Made by a program: the position numbers and the translations under genes. Positions 15,844-24,907 of a stretch of DNA of 24,907 bases are shown here, one piece after another. The notes below the pieces were generated by a model that was not told where the DNA came from, searched no databases, and worked only from the letters and a program-made list of their open reading frames with translations. The DNA is from Ignavibacteriaceae bacterium (GTDB lineage: Bacteria > Bacteroidota > Ignavibacteria > Ignavibacteriales > Ignavibacteriaceae): the NCBI GenBank assembly GCA_013388525.1, contig JACAFA010000263.1, positions 1-24,907 of the forward strand, given 5' to 3'. The first letter of the stretch is position 1; each line of letters begins with the position of its first letter.

Positions 15844-18537
15844 ATGAAAATACTTTTTACTTTTTTGTTCACTTGGATTTTTACGTTCACCGCCTATCCT
15901 CAGAATTATAAGCAAGTCAAAATCTACATTAACTCTAAGAAAGATATTACAGCACTCTTTGAAGCAGGTTTAGAATTTGATCATCTTCACCTGAATAAAG
16001 ATGACAATTCAGTTAGTGTTTTTATAAACGATGAGGAATATTCAATCCTTCAATCAACCGGCTTCAGGTATGAAATATTAATTGATGACTGGTATAAATA
16101 TTACAACGGTCTTCCAAAATTAGCTGAAATGGAAAAAGCAGCATTCATCCAAAACAGTAAGATGGAATTGAATGTTAGTGGATTTGGCTTTGGTTCAATG
16201 GGTGGATTCTATACTCTGGCTGAAGTAAATGCTGAACTTGATAGTATGAAATCGCTTTATCCGAATCTTATTACATCAAAAGTTTCAATTGGAAATTCGA
16301 TAGAGAGCAGACCAATTTATATGGTTAAAATTTCTGATAATCCCGACATTGATGAAAACGAACCTGAAGTACTTTATACAGCACTTCATCATGCCCGTGA
16401 ACCTGAAAGTATGATGCAGATGATTTACTTTATGTATTATCTTCTTGAAAATTATTACACCGATCCTTCTGTTCAATACCTGGTTAATAATCGTGAATTG
16501 TTTTTTATTCCGGTTGTCAATCCTGATGGTTATGAATATAACAGACAAACTTATCCCGCTGGCGGCGGAATGTGGCGAAAGAACAGGAGAAATAACGGTG
16601 GTAGTTATGGTGTTGATTTAAATCGAAACTACGGACCTTATTCATATTGGAATGCACCTAATGGTGGTTCAAGCACAACACCATCCAGTGATACATATCG
16701 TGGAACCGCACCTTTTTCAGAACCGGAAACTAACAGCATTAAGAACTTTCTTGCAGTCCGGAAATTCAATAATGCACTAAACTATCATACTTACGGTAAT
16801 CTGTTGATATTTCCTTATGGTGCACTTAGTCACGAAACTCCTGATTCACTTATTTTCAGAGAATATGCAATTGATATGACAGATTACAACGGATACACTT
16901 ATGGTACGGATATGCAAACCGTAGGATACAGTACTCGTGGTAACAGTGATGATTATTTTTATGATGGAGATACATTACTCAACAGCGGAAAGATTTTCGC
17001 AATGACACCCGAAGTTGGAACAACTGGTTTCTGGCCATCGCAGGCTGAAATATTTCCTCTTGCAATTGAAAACGTATTACCAAATCTTTACTATGCCTGG
17101 GTTGCCGGTGGTTATGTTGAGATGATAAATCCAAATTACAGCAAACAATATTTTTTACCGGGTGATAATGTTTTAATGAATCCGGTTTTCAGAAATAAAG
17201 GATTAGCTTCAGCAAATAATATATCCGTTGAACTTACTTCTCTTAATTCTAATGCAACAATTACAAATAGTATTGCATATTTTGATTCGATCCGGGCAAG
17301 AGAAACTTCAACTGTTACAGCACCGCTTTCATTTACGGTTTCACCTTCAGTTCAATCCGAGGCAGTTATTAAATTACTTCTGACAACAAGTACAAATAGT
17401 GTTGCCATGAAAATAGATACACTAACCTTAATAGTCGGAAAGCCAACTTTTATATTTGCAGATACAACAAACAACCCAAATACACTCTGGACTATTACCC
17501 GAATACCAACGAATGCACCAATGTGGGCAGCAACTACAACTACCTATAATTCAGCACCGAATTCATATACTGATAGTCCTGCCGGAAATTATGTTGCAAG
17601 TTCAACGATAACTATGACTCTGACAAATCCAATAAATCTTACCGGATATACAAATCCAAGACTTACATTTTATACAAGGTACGATATAGAAAATAACTGG
17701 GATTATGGTCAGGTTAAAATCAGTACAAACAATGGTTCAACATGGATTCCACTGCAAGGTCAATATACAAATCCCGGTACAGGAAGTTTTCAACCTAATG
17801 GTGAACCATTGTACGATGGTACTAATTCAACATGGGTAAAGGAAGAAATATCGCTTGCTTCGTACATAAGCAGCCAGGTTAAAATCAGATTTGAGCTTCT
17901 TTCCGACGAATATATTGAAAAAGATGGTTGGTATGTCGATGATATTGGGATAATGTATTACAGCGTAAACTCTGTTGAACTTACTTCATTCAAAGCATTG
18001 ATAGAAGGATTTTATAACGGCACATCCACATTTTCAGATACAGTTACAGTGGAACTTCATAATACAATTTCTCCATACAGCTTAGTTGATCAGACAAAAA
18101 TATTATTAGACAATGACGGACAAGGAACAGGAAGATTTTATAATGCAGTCAACGGCACACCTTATTATATAGTTGTAAAACACCGCAACGCAGTAGAAAC
18201 CTGGAGCGCTCTGCCGCAAACTTTCACAGCAAATACATTGAGTTATGATTTCACAACTGGATCAGACAAAGCATACGGAAATAATTTAAAACTAGTTGGA
18301 ACAAAATGGTGTATTTATGGAGGAGATGTTAATCAGGATGGATTTGTTGAGACAGCAGATGTAAATCTGGTATTTACGGATAATGTAAATGGAACAACAG
18401 GATATATTTCAACCGACCTGAACGGTGATATGTTCACAGAGATAGAAGATTTAAATATAGTTTTTACAAATAATGTGCTTGGAGTAGAAAGGAAAACTCC
18501 GATGGGATATTTCATAATTAAAAAAGATAAAAAATAA
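15844..18537 (+). CDS. Secreted M14 zinc carboxypeptidase with dockerin-like C-terminus
   Basis: Exported protein of 897 aa. The signal is MKILFTFLFTWIFTFTAYPQ, followed by a propeptide-like region to about residue 120. The M14 metallopeptidase domain (about 123-425) has HHAREPE (zinc ligands His183 and Glu186), NPDGYEYN, VDLNRNYG, zinc ligand His315 in NYHTYGNLLIFPYG, and catalytic Glu390 in MTPEVGTTGFWP. A CARDB/Ig-like segment (~440-545) follows. A jelly-roll domain of immune-inhibitor-A or MAM type (~550-705) reads FYTRYDIENNWDYGQVKIST and DGWYVDDIGI. The shared module starts at residue 711, with a basic tail ending KKDKK. The enzyme should trim C-terminal residues from extracellular peptides. 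The next gene follows after 57 bp. Confidence 0.93.
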   Translation: MKILFTFLFTWIFTFTAYPQNYKQVKIYINSKKDITALFEAGLEFDHLHLNKDDNSVSVFINDEEYSILQSTGFRYEILIDDWYKYYNGLPKLAEMEKAAFIQNSKMELNVSGFGFGSMGGFYTLAEVNAELDSMKSLYPNLITSKVSIGNSIESRPIYMVKISDNPDIDENEPEVLYTALHHAREPESMMQMIYFMYYLLENYYTDPSVQYLVNNRELFFIPVVNPDGYEYNRQTYPAGGGMWRKNRRNNGGSYGVDLNRNYGPYSYWNAPNGGSSTTPSSDTYRGTAPFSEPETNSIKNFLAVRKFNNALNYHTYGNLLIFPYGALSHETPDSLIFREYAIDMTDYNGYTYGTDMQTVGYSTRGNSDDYFYDGDTLLNSGKIFAMTPEVGTTGFWPSQAEIFPLAIENVLPNLYYAWVAGGYVEMINPNYSKQYFLPGDNVLMNPVFRNKGLASANNISVELTSLNSNATITNSIAYFDSIRARETSTVTAPLSFTVSPSVQSEAVIKLLLTTSTNSVAMKIDTLTLIVGKPTFIFADTTNNPNTLWTITRIPTNAPMWAATTTTYNSAPNSYTDSPAGNYVASSTITMTLTNPINLTGYTNPRLTFYTRYDIENNWDYGQVKISTNNGSTWIPLQGQYTNPGTGSFQPNGEPLYDGTNSTWVKEEISLASYISSQVKIRFELLSDEYIEKDGWYVDDIGIMYYSVNSVELTSFKALIEGFYNGTSTFSDTVTVELHNTISPYSLVDQTKILLDNDGQGTGRFYNAVNGTPYYIVVKHRNAVETWSALPQTFTANTLSYDFTTGSDKAYGNNLKLVGTKWCIYGGDVNQDGFVETADVNLVFTDNVNGTTGYISTDLNGDMFTEIEDLNIVFTNNVLGVERKTPMGYFIIKKDKK
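17974..18534 (+). repeat. C-terminal dockerin-like module, copy C (mosaic)
   Basis: Encodes residues 711-897. Up to about 18206 it follows copy B. From CGCTCT at 18207 it shares silent bases with copy D, with a patch like copy A near 18225-18255. Its tail (GVERKTPMGY) matches D (GVERKTPTGY). Confidence 0.9.
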
Positions 18538-18594
18538 TTTTGGATATTAATTCAAAAAGAAAAAATATTTCTATAAAAATTTTTAGAGCATAAA

Positions 18595-21500
18595 ATGAAA
18601 AACATATTCATCATCTTGTTATTATTTTTTGTTTATCCTAATCTGTCATTCAGCCAGGTTGAAGTAAGTTCCAGACTTCAGGATGCAATTTCAAAAGCAA
18701 ATCCTGATGATTACATAAGAGTTCTTGTACTTTTACGTGATCAGGTAGATGTTGTTTCACTTGATGAACAGTTCTATCGAGAATCGGCATCCATTCCACA
18801 GAGAGTAGCTCAACTCATAAATCAACTTCAGAAAAAAGCAGCGGAAACACAGGTTAATCTGCTCTCTTATCTTGAAGAAAAAACACAGTCAGGAAGAGTA
18901 TTTCAATATGAATCTTTCTGGATTACTAATCTTGTAATGGTTGAAGCTAAGTTAGATGTAATTGAAGAACTGATGTTCAGGTTGGATGTTAGTCAAATTG
19001 ATCTTGATGCAATACTTGAATTAGATAAACCTGTTGAAGTTTCTGAAGGCGCTCCGGAAGGTACAGAATCTGTTGAGTCAGGTATAAAAATTATTAACGC
19101 ACATCTCTTGTGGGCAATGGGAATTACCGGACAAGGAAGACTTGTAATGGGAATTGATACCGGAGTTCAGCTTCAACATCCGGCTTTGCAATATAAATGG
19201 AGAGGAAATCACGTTCCATACAATCAAGCCTGGTTTGATCCATCGGGTGGTACTACAACGCCAAATGATTGCGATTATCATGGTTCTCATACAATGGGAA
19301 CGATGGTTGGAAGATCAACTACTACTGCAGACACAGTTGGAGTTGCTATTGATGCTGAATGGATCGCTGCTAAAACCATTTGTTCAAGTCCACACACTTC
19401 AAATTCAATTGCTGCATTTCAATGGGCATTGAATCCTGATGGCAATCCTGCAACAACAGATGATATGCCGGATGTGATAAGCAATAGTTGGTACGATCCG
19501 GATGTTACAGACGAATGTTCTGGCATTTACAAAACAACTTTCGATGCACTTGAAGCAGCTGGAATAGCTGTTGTATTTTCTGCCGGTAATGCCGGACCAA
19601 ATGCCTCAACTATTACAAAACCAAAAAATATTAATACCAATACTGTAAACGTATTTTGTGTTGCAAATATAAATGGTGCTTCGTGGCTTGGTGGTTCAAA
19701 CGATCCGATTACAAGTTCATCAAGTCGTGGTCCTTCTGTTTGTGGTGGAACAGGTTCATTACTTATTAAACCGGAAGTATCTGCTCCAGGAACTTCAGTG
19801 CGTTCCTGCAATAGCTCAAGTGGTTATACATCTTTAACAGGAACTTCCATGGCAGCGCCGCATGTTGCCGGTGCAGTTGCTTTACTTAAACAGGCATTTC
19901 CAAATCTTACCGGCAGGCAGATACTTGAAGCAATATATAACACTGCAAGAGATCTTGGGACAGTTGGTGAAGATAATACATACGGCACAGGTTTGATTGA
20001 TGTTTATGCTGCATTTTTATCTCTGGGTACACCCGATACTACTGATCCGGATCCGATCGTAAATCTTACTGTAATCAATCCAACTTCAAATTCACTTACT
20101 TTGCAATGGACAGTGCCTTTTGATTCCACGATGAATGGTGTAACTGATTATGATATTCGATATTCTTTAAATCCAATAATTGACGAGACAACATTCAACA
20201 ATGCAACACCATTAATTTTTCAAGGAACACCCGGGAATTATGGATCAACTGAAACTTTTGTTGTATCAGGTTTAAATTATTCAACATCGTATCATTTTTC
20301 AATCAAGTCGCGAGATATGTGGGGTAACTGGTCAAATATTTCTAATCCTGCATCAGGAACTACCTGGATCGCTCCGCAGATAGTTGTAAATCCGTTAACG
20401 GTAAATCATTTATTAGCACCTCAGACTACAGTTACTGATACTATTAAAATTTCAAATATAACTTCGCTTCCATCAACTCTTGATTTTACGGTTTCACTTG
20501 AGAATAACACTTTTCCTGACGGATTAATTGGAGTTAAACTTTTACCGAAGAGTGAATATTCAGAAGTAAATGAAAACAATTCTGATAAAGAAATTCAATC
20601 AGGTAACAATGGTGTTAGTATTGATGGGCAGGGAGGTCCGGATTTGTTTGGCTATAAGTGGATAGATAGTAACGATCCTAATGGGCCACAATATACCTGG
20701 TATAATATTACAACAAATCCCTCTGCTGTTCAGGTGACATTTCCAAACGGTAATCTTGATGACGGTTGGACAAATGCCATCTCAATTGGATTTCCATTTG
20801 AATTTTATGGTAATCAGCACACTAATCTTTATTTAAGTACAAATGGTTTCTTAAGCTTTAACGCTCTGTCTTCATCATATATTACAAACGCTTCAATCCC
20901 TGCAACGGGTTTACCGAATAATATTATTGCTCCGTTCTGGGATGATCTTGATGGAAGAACACAGGGAACTGTTCATTACTTATCAGATAACGATAAATTT
21001 TATATTCAGTTTACTAACTGGCAGAAATACAATGCAACCGGATCTCTGACTTTTCAGATAGTACTACACTCAAACGGAAAAATAATGTTCTATTATAACA
21101 ATATGAATGCAACACTTAATTCCGCAACGGTTGGTATTGAAAACTCAACAGGTACGGACGGATTGCAAATTGCTTATAATGCAGTTTATGTTTCTAACGG
21201 GCTTGCTGTAAAAATTGCATCTGAGCCTGATTGGTTGTCAAACAATATTAGTGGCGGGACAATTTATAACGGAAATTTTGTAGATATAGTTTTGACCTTT
21301 AAATCTGAAGATTATCCATTAGGTAATTACTCAATGGATTTAGTAATCAATAATAACGATCCGCTGAATTCAATTATCACGGTTCCGGTAGCAATGCAGA
21401 TTGCAAATATTTTTGAAATAACTTCTTTTACAGCATTGATTGAAGGATTTTACAACGGAACAAATATGGTTTCGGATTCTGTAACTATAGAACTGCGGAA

Positions 21501-21999
21501 TACAGTTGCACCATATTCTTTAGTTGACCAAACTAAAACTTTTTTGAATGGTAATGGTTTCGGTTCCGCCAGATTTACAAATGCATCAAATGGAACTCCA
21601 TATTACATTGTATTAAAACACCGCAATGCAGTAGAAACCTGGAGCGCTCTACCGCAAACTTTTACAGCAAATACCCTGAGTTATGATTTTACAACAGGAT
21701 CAGACAAAGCATACGGAAATAATTTAAAGCTTGTTGGAACGAAGTGGTGTATTTATGGAGGAGATGTTAATCAGGATGGATTTGTTGAGACAGCAGATGT
21801 AAATCTGGTATTCACGGATAATGTAAATGGAACAACAGGATATATTTCAACCGACCTGAACGGTGATATGTTCACAGAGATAGAAGATTTAAATATAGTA
21901 TTTACAAATAATATTCTTGGAGTGGAAAGAAAAACTCCAACAGGTTATGTTAGTTTAAAGCAAAAGAACTTTAATCAGCAATCAGGTATTGCGAAGTGA
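18595..21999 (+). CDS. Secreted S8 subtilisin-like protease with dockerin-like C-terminus
   Basis: Exported protein of 1134 aa. The signal is MKNIFIILLLFFVYPNLSFS. An inhibitor/propeptide-like region extends to about 155. The S8 domain (~160-475) has Asp188 in MGIDTGV, His229 in DYHGSHTMG, an oxyanion Asn in VVFSAGNAGPN, and Ser418 in GTSMAAPHVAGA, so the catalytic triad is complete. A fibronectin-III domain follows (~485-590; LTLQWTVPFDSTMNGVTDYD). A nidogen-like beta region (~680-880) contains SIGFPFEFYG, LYLSTNGFLSF and APFWDDLDG. An ASH/abnormal-spindle-like strand set ends in NNDPLNSIITVPVAMQI. The shared module starts at residue 940, with a short basic tail. The protease probably acts outside the cell on proteins. 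Confidence 0.95.
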   Translation: MKNIFIILLLFFVYPNLSFSQVEVSSRLQDAISKANPDDYIRVLVLLRDQVDVVSLDEQFYRESASIPQRVAQLINQLQKKAAETQVNLLSYLEEKTQSGRVFQYESFWITNLVMVEAKLDVIEELMFRLDVSQIDLDAILELDKPVEVSEGAPEGTESVESGIKIINAHLLWAMGITGQGRLVMGIDTGVQLQHPALQYKWRGNHVPYNQAWFDPSGGTTTPNDCDYHGSHTMGTMVGRSTTTADTVGVAIDAEWIAAKTICSSPHTSNSIAAFQWALNPDGNPATTDDMPDVISNSWYDPDVTDECSGIYKTTFDALEAAGIAVVFSAGNAGPNASTITKPKNINTNTVNVFCVANINGASWLGGSNDPITSSSSRGPSVCGGTGSLLIKPEVSAPGTSVRSCNSSSGYTSLTGTSMAAPHVAGAVALLKQAFPNLTGRQILEAIYNTARDLGTVGEDNTYGTGLIDVYAAFLSLGTPDTTDPDPIVNLTVINPTSNSLTLQWTVPFDSTMNGVTDYDIRYSLNPIIDETTFNNATPLIFQGTPGNYGSTETFVVSGLNYSTSYHFSIKSRDMWGNWSNISNPASGTTWIAPQIVVNPLTVNHLLAPQTTVTDTIKISNITSLPSTLDFTVSLENNTFPDGLIGVKLLPKSEYSEVNENNSDKEIQSGNNGVSIDGQGGPDLFGYKWIDSNDPNGPQYTWYNITTNPSAVQVTFPNGNLDDGWTNAISIGFPFEFYGNQHTNLYLSTNGFLSFNALSSSYITNASIPATGLPNNIIAPFWDDLDGRTQGTVHYLSDNDKFYIQFTNWQKYNATGSLTFQIVLHSNGKIMFYYNNMNATLNSATVGIENSTGTDGLQIAYNAVYVSNGLAVKIASEPDWLSNNISGGTIYNGNFVDIVLTFKSEDYPLGNYSMDLVINNNDPLNSIITVPVAMQIANIFEITSFTALIEGFYNGTNMVSDSVTIELRNTVAPYSLVDQTKTFLNGNGFGSARFTNASNGTPYYIVLKHRNAVETWSALPQTFTANTLSYDFTTGSDKAYGNNLKLVGTKWCIYGGDVNQDGFVETADVNLVFTDNVNGTTGYISTDLNGDMFTEIEDLNIVFTNNILGVERKTPTGYVSLKQKNFNQQSGIAK
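21412..21996 (+). repeat. C-terminal dockerin-like module, copy D
   Basis: Encodes residues 940-1134. The first half (FEITSFTALIEGFYNGTNMV) groups with copy A at protein level. The second half groups with copy C at silent sites. Both DxNxD loops are intact. Confidence 0.9.
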
Positions 22000-22161
22000 T
22001 ATACTATTATTCGAAAATAAAATTTAAAACTCTTGAATCTTATTTTTTAACAAAAAGTTAATATTAAAATTAATTTTAAGTAAGAGTAATTAAGTAATTT
22101 TTATTGTAATAATTCAGAATTAAAAAATATTAAACAATTATCTAATCATTTATTATCTAAT

Positions 22162-22168
22162 CGGAGGG
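22162..22168 (+). promoter_or_regulatory. Strong Shine-Dalgarno before the last gene
   Basis: CGGAGGG lies 4 nt before the ATG at 22173. It is much stronger than the sites of the four preceding secreted-protein genes, which show almost none. It follows a 160-bp AT-rich gap with a near-repeat TATCTAATC at 22139-22147 and 22154-22162, so this gene may be expressed separately. Confidence 0.6.
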
Positions 22169-22172
22169 CACA

Positions 22173-24907
22173 ATGCCAAAATATTTTCTTTTTTCATTCT
22201 TTGTATTGTTGATATTTACAACGTTGCAAGTAAATCTTTACTCACAACAGTGTGAGCTAAAAGTATCCAATATCAATTTTGAATCAGTTAACTCACTAAC
22301 ATTTGATGTGTATGTAAAAAATGCTGGTACATCAAGTTTAGTTTATAGTCATGGAAGCTTCGCATGGACATTCGATACAGCAATTTTGAACGGAGGTACT
22401 GCAACATTTTCCCTTGTTCCAGGTTTCAGTGATTTTGCAGCGAGCGCTTATCCACCATCTGCACTTATCACAAGCCCAAATATTTTAAGAACGTCTTCTA
22501 ATTTACCAGGATCAAACGGAGTAATTCAGGCAGGTGAAAGTTTACGATTATATAGATTCAGGTTACAAACTTCTGCTTCAGCTTTTGCATCAAACTTTTT
22601 TAGCATTAGCTGGAAAAATTCAGTAACACCTTACACAAGAATTTTTACTTGGGATAGTGGGACTGGTTTACCTTCAGAAGTACAAAATGTTAGCTTTTCT
22701 ATTCTTCAATTGACACTGGAAGAGAATTTTGATTATGGAAGTACTGCCAATTCGGATTTAACAGCAGTTACCACAAACTGGACAAGACATAGTGGAACTC
22801 AGGGACCAGCTTATTTTACAACCAGTTTATCTTATTCTTCATATGCATCTTCAGGCATTGGAGGTTCAGCCTGGTTTACGAGAGGCTCATCAGGTGTTAA
22901 TGACGGAGATGTTCATCGAGTTTTCCCGACTCCGTTTACATCAACAGATAATATTTATTCAGCCTTCCTGGTAAAAATTGATTCTGCCAGGGCAACTGCT
23001 GATTATTTTTTCCATTTAGGTCCAAGTCCAATAGGCACAACATTCAGAGGAAGAGTTTTTGGAAGAGTTAATGGAGCAGGATGGAGTTTGGGTCTTGCTA
23101 AATCATCTGAAGCTGCAGTTAATGATAATACCGTTCTGAACTTTGGTCAAACATATTTAGTAGTTCTTAAATATTCGTTTAGTACTGTTACAACCAGCGA
23201 TGATGTTGTTACTTTATATGTTTATGAATCCGGAATTCCTCTTTCAGAGCCAGGTTCTCCTTTGTTAACAATCGGACCAACTGGTTCTGGAGTAACTTCT
23301 GATCCAACAAATATTGGAGCAATTGCTATCAGACAGGGATCTAACACTCCAACCGGAGTAATAGATGGAATAAGAATTGGGAATAATTGGTCGGACATTT
23401 TTCCACCTGTTGGCAGTCCATTATTAACAGTATCCCCTTCAATCTTAACCGGTTTTACATATTTTGAAGGCGGAGGTCCTTCTACATCACAAAGCTATAA
23501 TTTGAGCGGCAGCAGTTTAACTCCTGCTTCCGGAAATATTACTGTGACAGGTTCAACTAATTATGAAGTATCTTTAAATAACTCAACCTTCAGCGGCAGC
23601 GTTAATGTTCCTTACTCAGGAGGAACTTTGGCATCAACTCCGATTTATGTCAGATTAAAAGCTGGTTTGTCCGGTGGAACTTATAATGGAGAATTAATTG
23701 CGAATGCTGGTGGAGGTGCAACAACACAAAATGTAACATGCAATGGATCTGTAATAAAAGGTGAACCTACTAATCATGTAACTAATTTTTCCGGAGTACT
23801 TGGAACTCCTTCTTATTACTATATAATTCTGAATTGGATTGATGCTTCCGGAGGTACTTCTCCTGATGGATATCTGATTAAAGGAAGTTCTTTTAATTAT
23901 GATTCGATCAAAGTTCCGATTGATGGCGTACCTGAAAATAATTCGCTCTTTGTTCAGAATGTTGCTCAGGGAATTCAAACAAAAACATTTGGTCTGAACT
24001 CTGCCACAACTTACTACTTTAAAATATTTCCTTACTCAAACTCAGGCGCAAATATAAATTACAAAACAGATGGAAGTGTTCCGCAGTTTAGTATAGCAAC
24101 TAATAATGCACCTTCATTACCAATAAATGAAAATTTCGAATATGCTACCGGAAGTTTTCTCACAGATAACGGCTGGATCGCTCACAGTGGCGTTGGAACA
24201 AATCCGATCCAGGTAAATGATACTCCGTTATCATACACCGGGTACGTTAATTCAGGCTTGGGAAAATCAGTAACTATGACTATTACAGGTGAAGATGATA
24301 ACAGGGCGTTTAGTGGAATAACAAACGGAAGCGTTTATGCTTCATTCATGGTGAACTTTTCATCTGCTCAGTTAGCAGGCGATTATTTCTTCCATATGGG
24401 ACCGGAGAACACAACTTCACTATTTTATGCAAAAGCATTCGTAAAAAAGAATGCCGGTGATAGTCTTGCAATTGGTGTGGCAAAAAGAAATAATTCCGAT
24501 GTTGTTTACACACCATTCAATTATGCCTTAAATACAACTTACTTAATTGCGATCAAGTACACATTTAATTCAGGATCTACTACAGATGATGAAGTTAAGT
24601 TGTGGATAAATCCTGTATTAAATGGTATTGAACCCGCAGCAACATTAACACAAACAGATCTTGGTGAAGATGCATTAAGTCTCGGTATGTTTGCACTCAG
24701 ACAGGGTACATCTACGAGTGCTGCTAATTTAGTTCTTGGAGGTATTCGAATCGCAACTACATGGATACCGGAAGCTGGTACAAATACCTTCCAATTATCT
24801 GTTGATGTACTCAACGGGTGGAATATGGTATCAATTCCTGGTTTACATCCAGTAGATCAGAATGTAGATACCTGGTGGCAATACAGAGATCCGGGCGCTA
24901 ATGTATT
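22173..24907 (+). CDS. Large secreted beta-rich protein (partial, runs off window)
   Basis: The frame is open from the ATG to the window end, about 911 codons with no stop. The signal peptide is MPKYFLFSFFVLLIFTTLQV. An N-terminal domain of about 150 aa (QCELKVSNINFESVNSLTFD, FAWTFDTAILNGG) resembles the cohesin/CBM-like beta-sandwiches of Bacteroidota secreted proteins. Next comes a LamG-like domain (FDYGSTANSDLTAVTTNWTR to DGIRIGNNW), then a domain with LTVSPSILTGFTYFEGGGPS and IYVRLKAGLSGGTYNGEL. A fibronectin-like segment and a second LamG-like domain (FEYATGSFLTDNGWIAHSG to GGIRIATTW) follow. The visible end, VDVLNGWNMVSIPG, is typical of Ignavibacteria surface proteins. No enzyme motif is seen. 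A structural, adhesive or scaffold role is inferred. Its C-terminus, which would show any sorting domain, lies outside. Confidence 0.85.
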   Translation, partial: MPKYFLFSFFVLLIFTTLQVNLYSQQCELKVSNINFESVNSLTFDVYVKNAGTSSLVYSHGSFAWTFDTAILNGGTATFSLVPGFSDFAASAYPPSALITSPNILRTSSNLPGSNGVIQAGESLRLYRFRLQTSASAFASNFFSISWKNSVTPYTRIFTWDSGTGLPSEVQNVSFSILQLTLEENFDYGSTANSDLTAVTTNWTRHSGTQGPAYFTTSLSYSSYASSGIGGSAWFTRGSSGVNDGDVHRVFPTPFTSTDNIYSAFLVKIDSARATADYFFHLGPSPIGTTFRGRVFGRVNGAGWSLGLAKSSEAAVNDNTVLNFGQTYLVVLKYSFSTVTTSDDVVTLYVYESGIPLSEPGSPLLTIGPTGSGVTSDPTNIGAIAIRQGSNTPTGVIDGIRIGNNWSDIFPPVGSPLLTVSPSILTGFTYFEGGGPSTSQSYNLSGSSLTPASGNITVTGSTNYEVSLNNSTFSGSVNVPYSGGTLASTPIYVRLKAGLSGGTYNGELIANAGGGATTQNVTCNGSVIKGEPTNHVTNFSGVLGTPSYYYIILNWIDASGGTSPDGYLIKGSSFNYDSIKVPIDGVPENNSLFVQNVAQGIQTKTFGLNSATTYYFKIFPYSNSGANINYKTDGSVPQFSIATNNAPSLPINENFEYATGSFLTDNGWIAHSGVGTNPIQVNDTPLSYTGYVNSGLGKSVTMTITGEDDNRAFSGITNGSVYASFMVNFSSAQLAGDYFFHMGPENTTSLFYAKAFVKKNAGDSLAIGVAKRNNSDVVYTPFNYALNTTYLIAIKYTFNSGSTTDDEVKLWINPVLNGIEPAATLTQTDLGEDALSLGMFALRQGTSTSAANLVLGGIRIATTWIPEAGTNTFQLSVDVLNGWNMVSIPGLHPVDQNVDTWWQYRDPGANV

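Noticed and set aside
1..24907. CRISPR array, IS element or phage genes
   Set aside because: No regularly spaced direct repeats, transposase, integrase or phage structural motifs were seen.

Overview
The window looks like chromosome of a member of the Ignavibacteria / Bacteroidota-Chlorobiota lineage. The grounds are low GC content, mostly weak or absent Shine-Dalgarno sites, a TonB-dependent receptor with an N-terminal carboxypeptidase-regulatory-like domain, GIY-YIG remnants beside tRNA genes, small palindromic repeats, and large secreted beta-rich proteins that share a C-terminal dockerin-like module. This placement is inferred from style and recalled family resemblance, not from a search.

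Region 1 (1-3508, minus strand) holds tRNA-Ser(GCU) with a 15-bp copy of its own 5' end upstream, then a probable metal-uptake cluster: a short membrane protein, a lipoprotein and a ZnuD-like TonB-dependent receptor.

Region 2 (3644-10565, plus strand) is a compact run of housekeeping genes: a glutaryl-CoA-dehydrogenase-like acyl-CoA dehydrogenase, guaB, a GT4-like glycosyltransferase, purD, and a DnaE-related protein that ends directly after the third palm aspartate, so it is about half the usual length.

Region 3 (10569-12131, minus strand) holds a MauE/DoxX-like membrane protein, a membrane-anchored rhodanese whose real start appears to be non-standard, and tRNA-Leu(CAA). Upstream of that tRNA lie a broken GIY-YIG endonuclease gene and a fossil of the tRNA-Leu 5' half. 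The fossil ends in the anticodon loop and is interrupted by two small palindromic insertions.

Region 4 (12132-24907, plus strand) begins with about 550 bp without a gene. It continues with five large secreted-protein genes in one direction: an endonuclease/exonuclease/phosphatase-fold enzyme, an Asp-box beta-propeller, an M14 carboxypeptidase, an S8 subtilisin-like protease, and a long protein that runs off the window. The first four have unrelated N-terminal bodies but end in nearly the same ~170-residue module, a beta-sandwich-like segment followed by two DxNxD calcium-loop motifs. The modules are mosaic at nucleotide level, which points to recombination between neighbouring copies. The fifth gene has two related LamG-like repeats and an N-terminal domain that could be cohesin-like. 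A secreted-enzyme set with a common docking or sorting tag, possibly with a partner encoded next door, is the most interesting hypothesis here.
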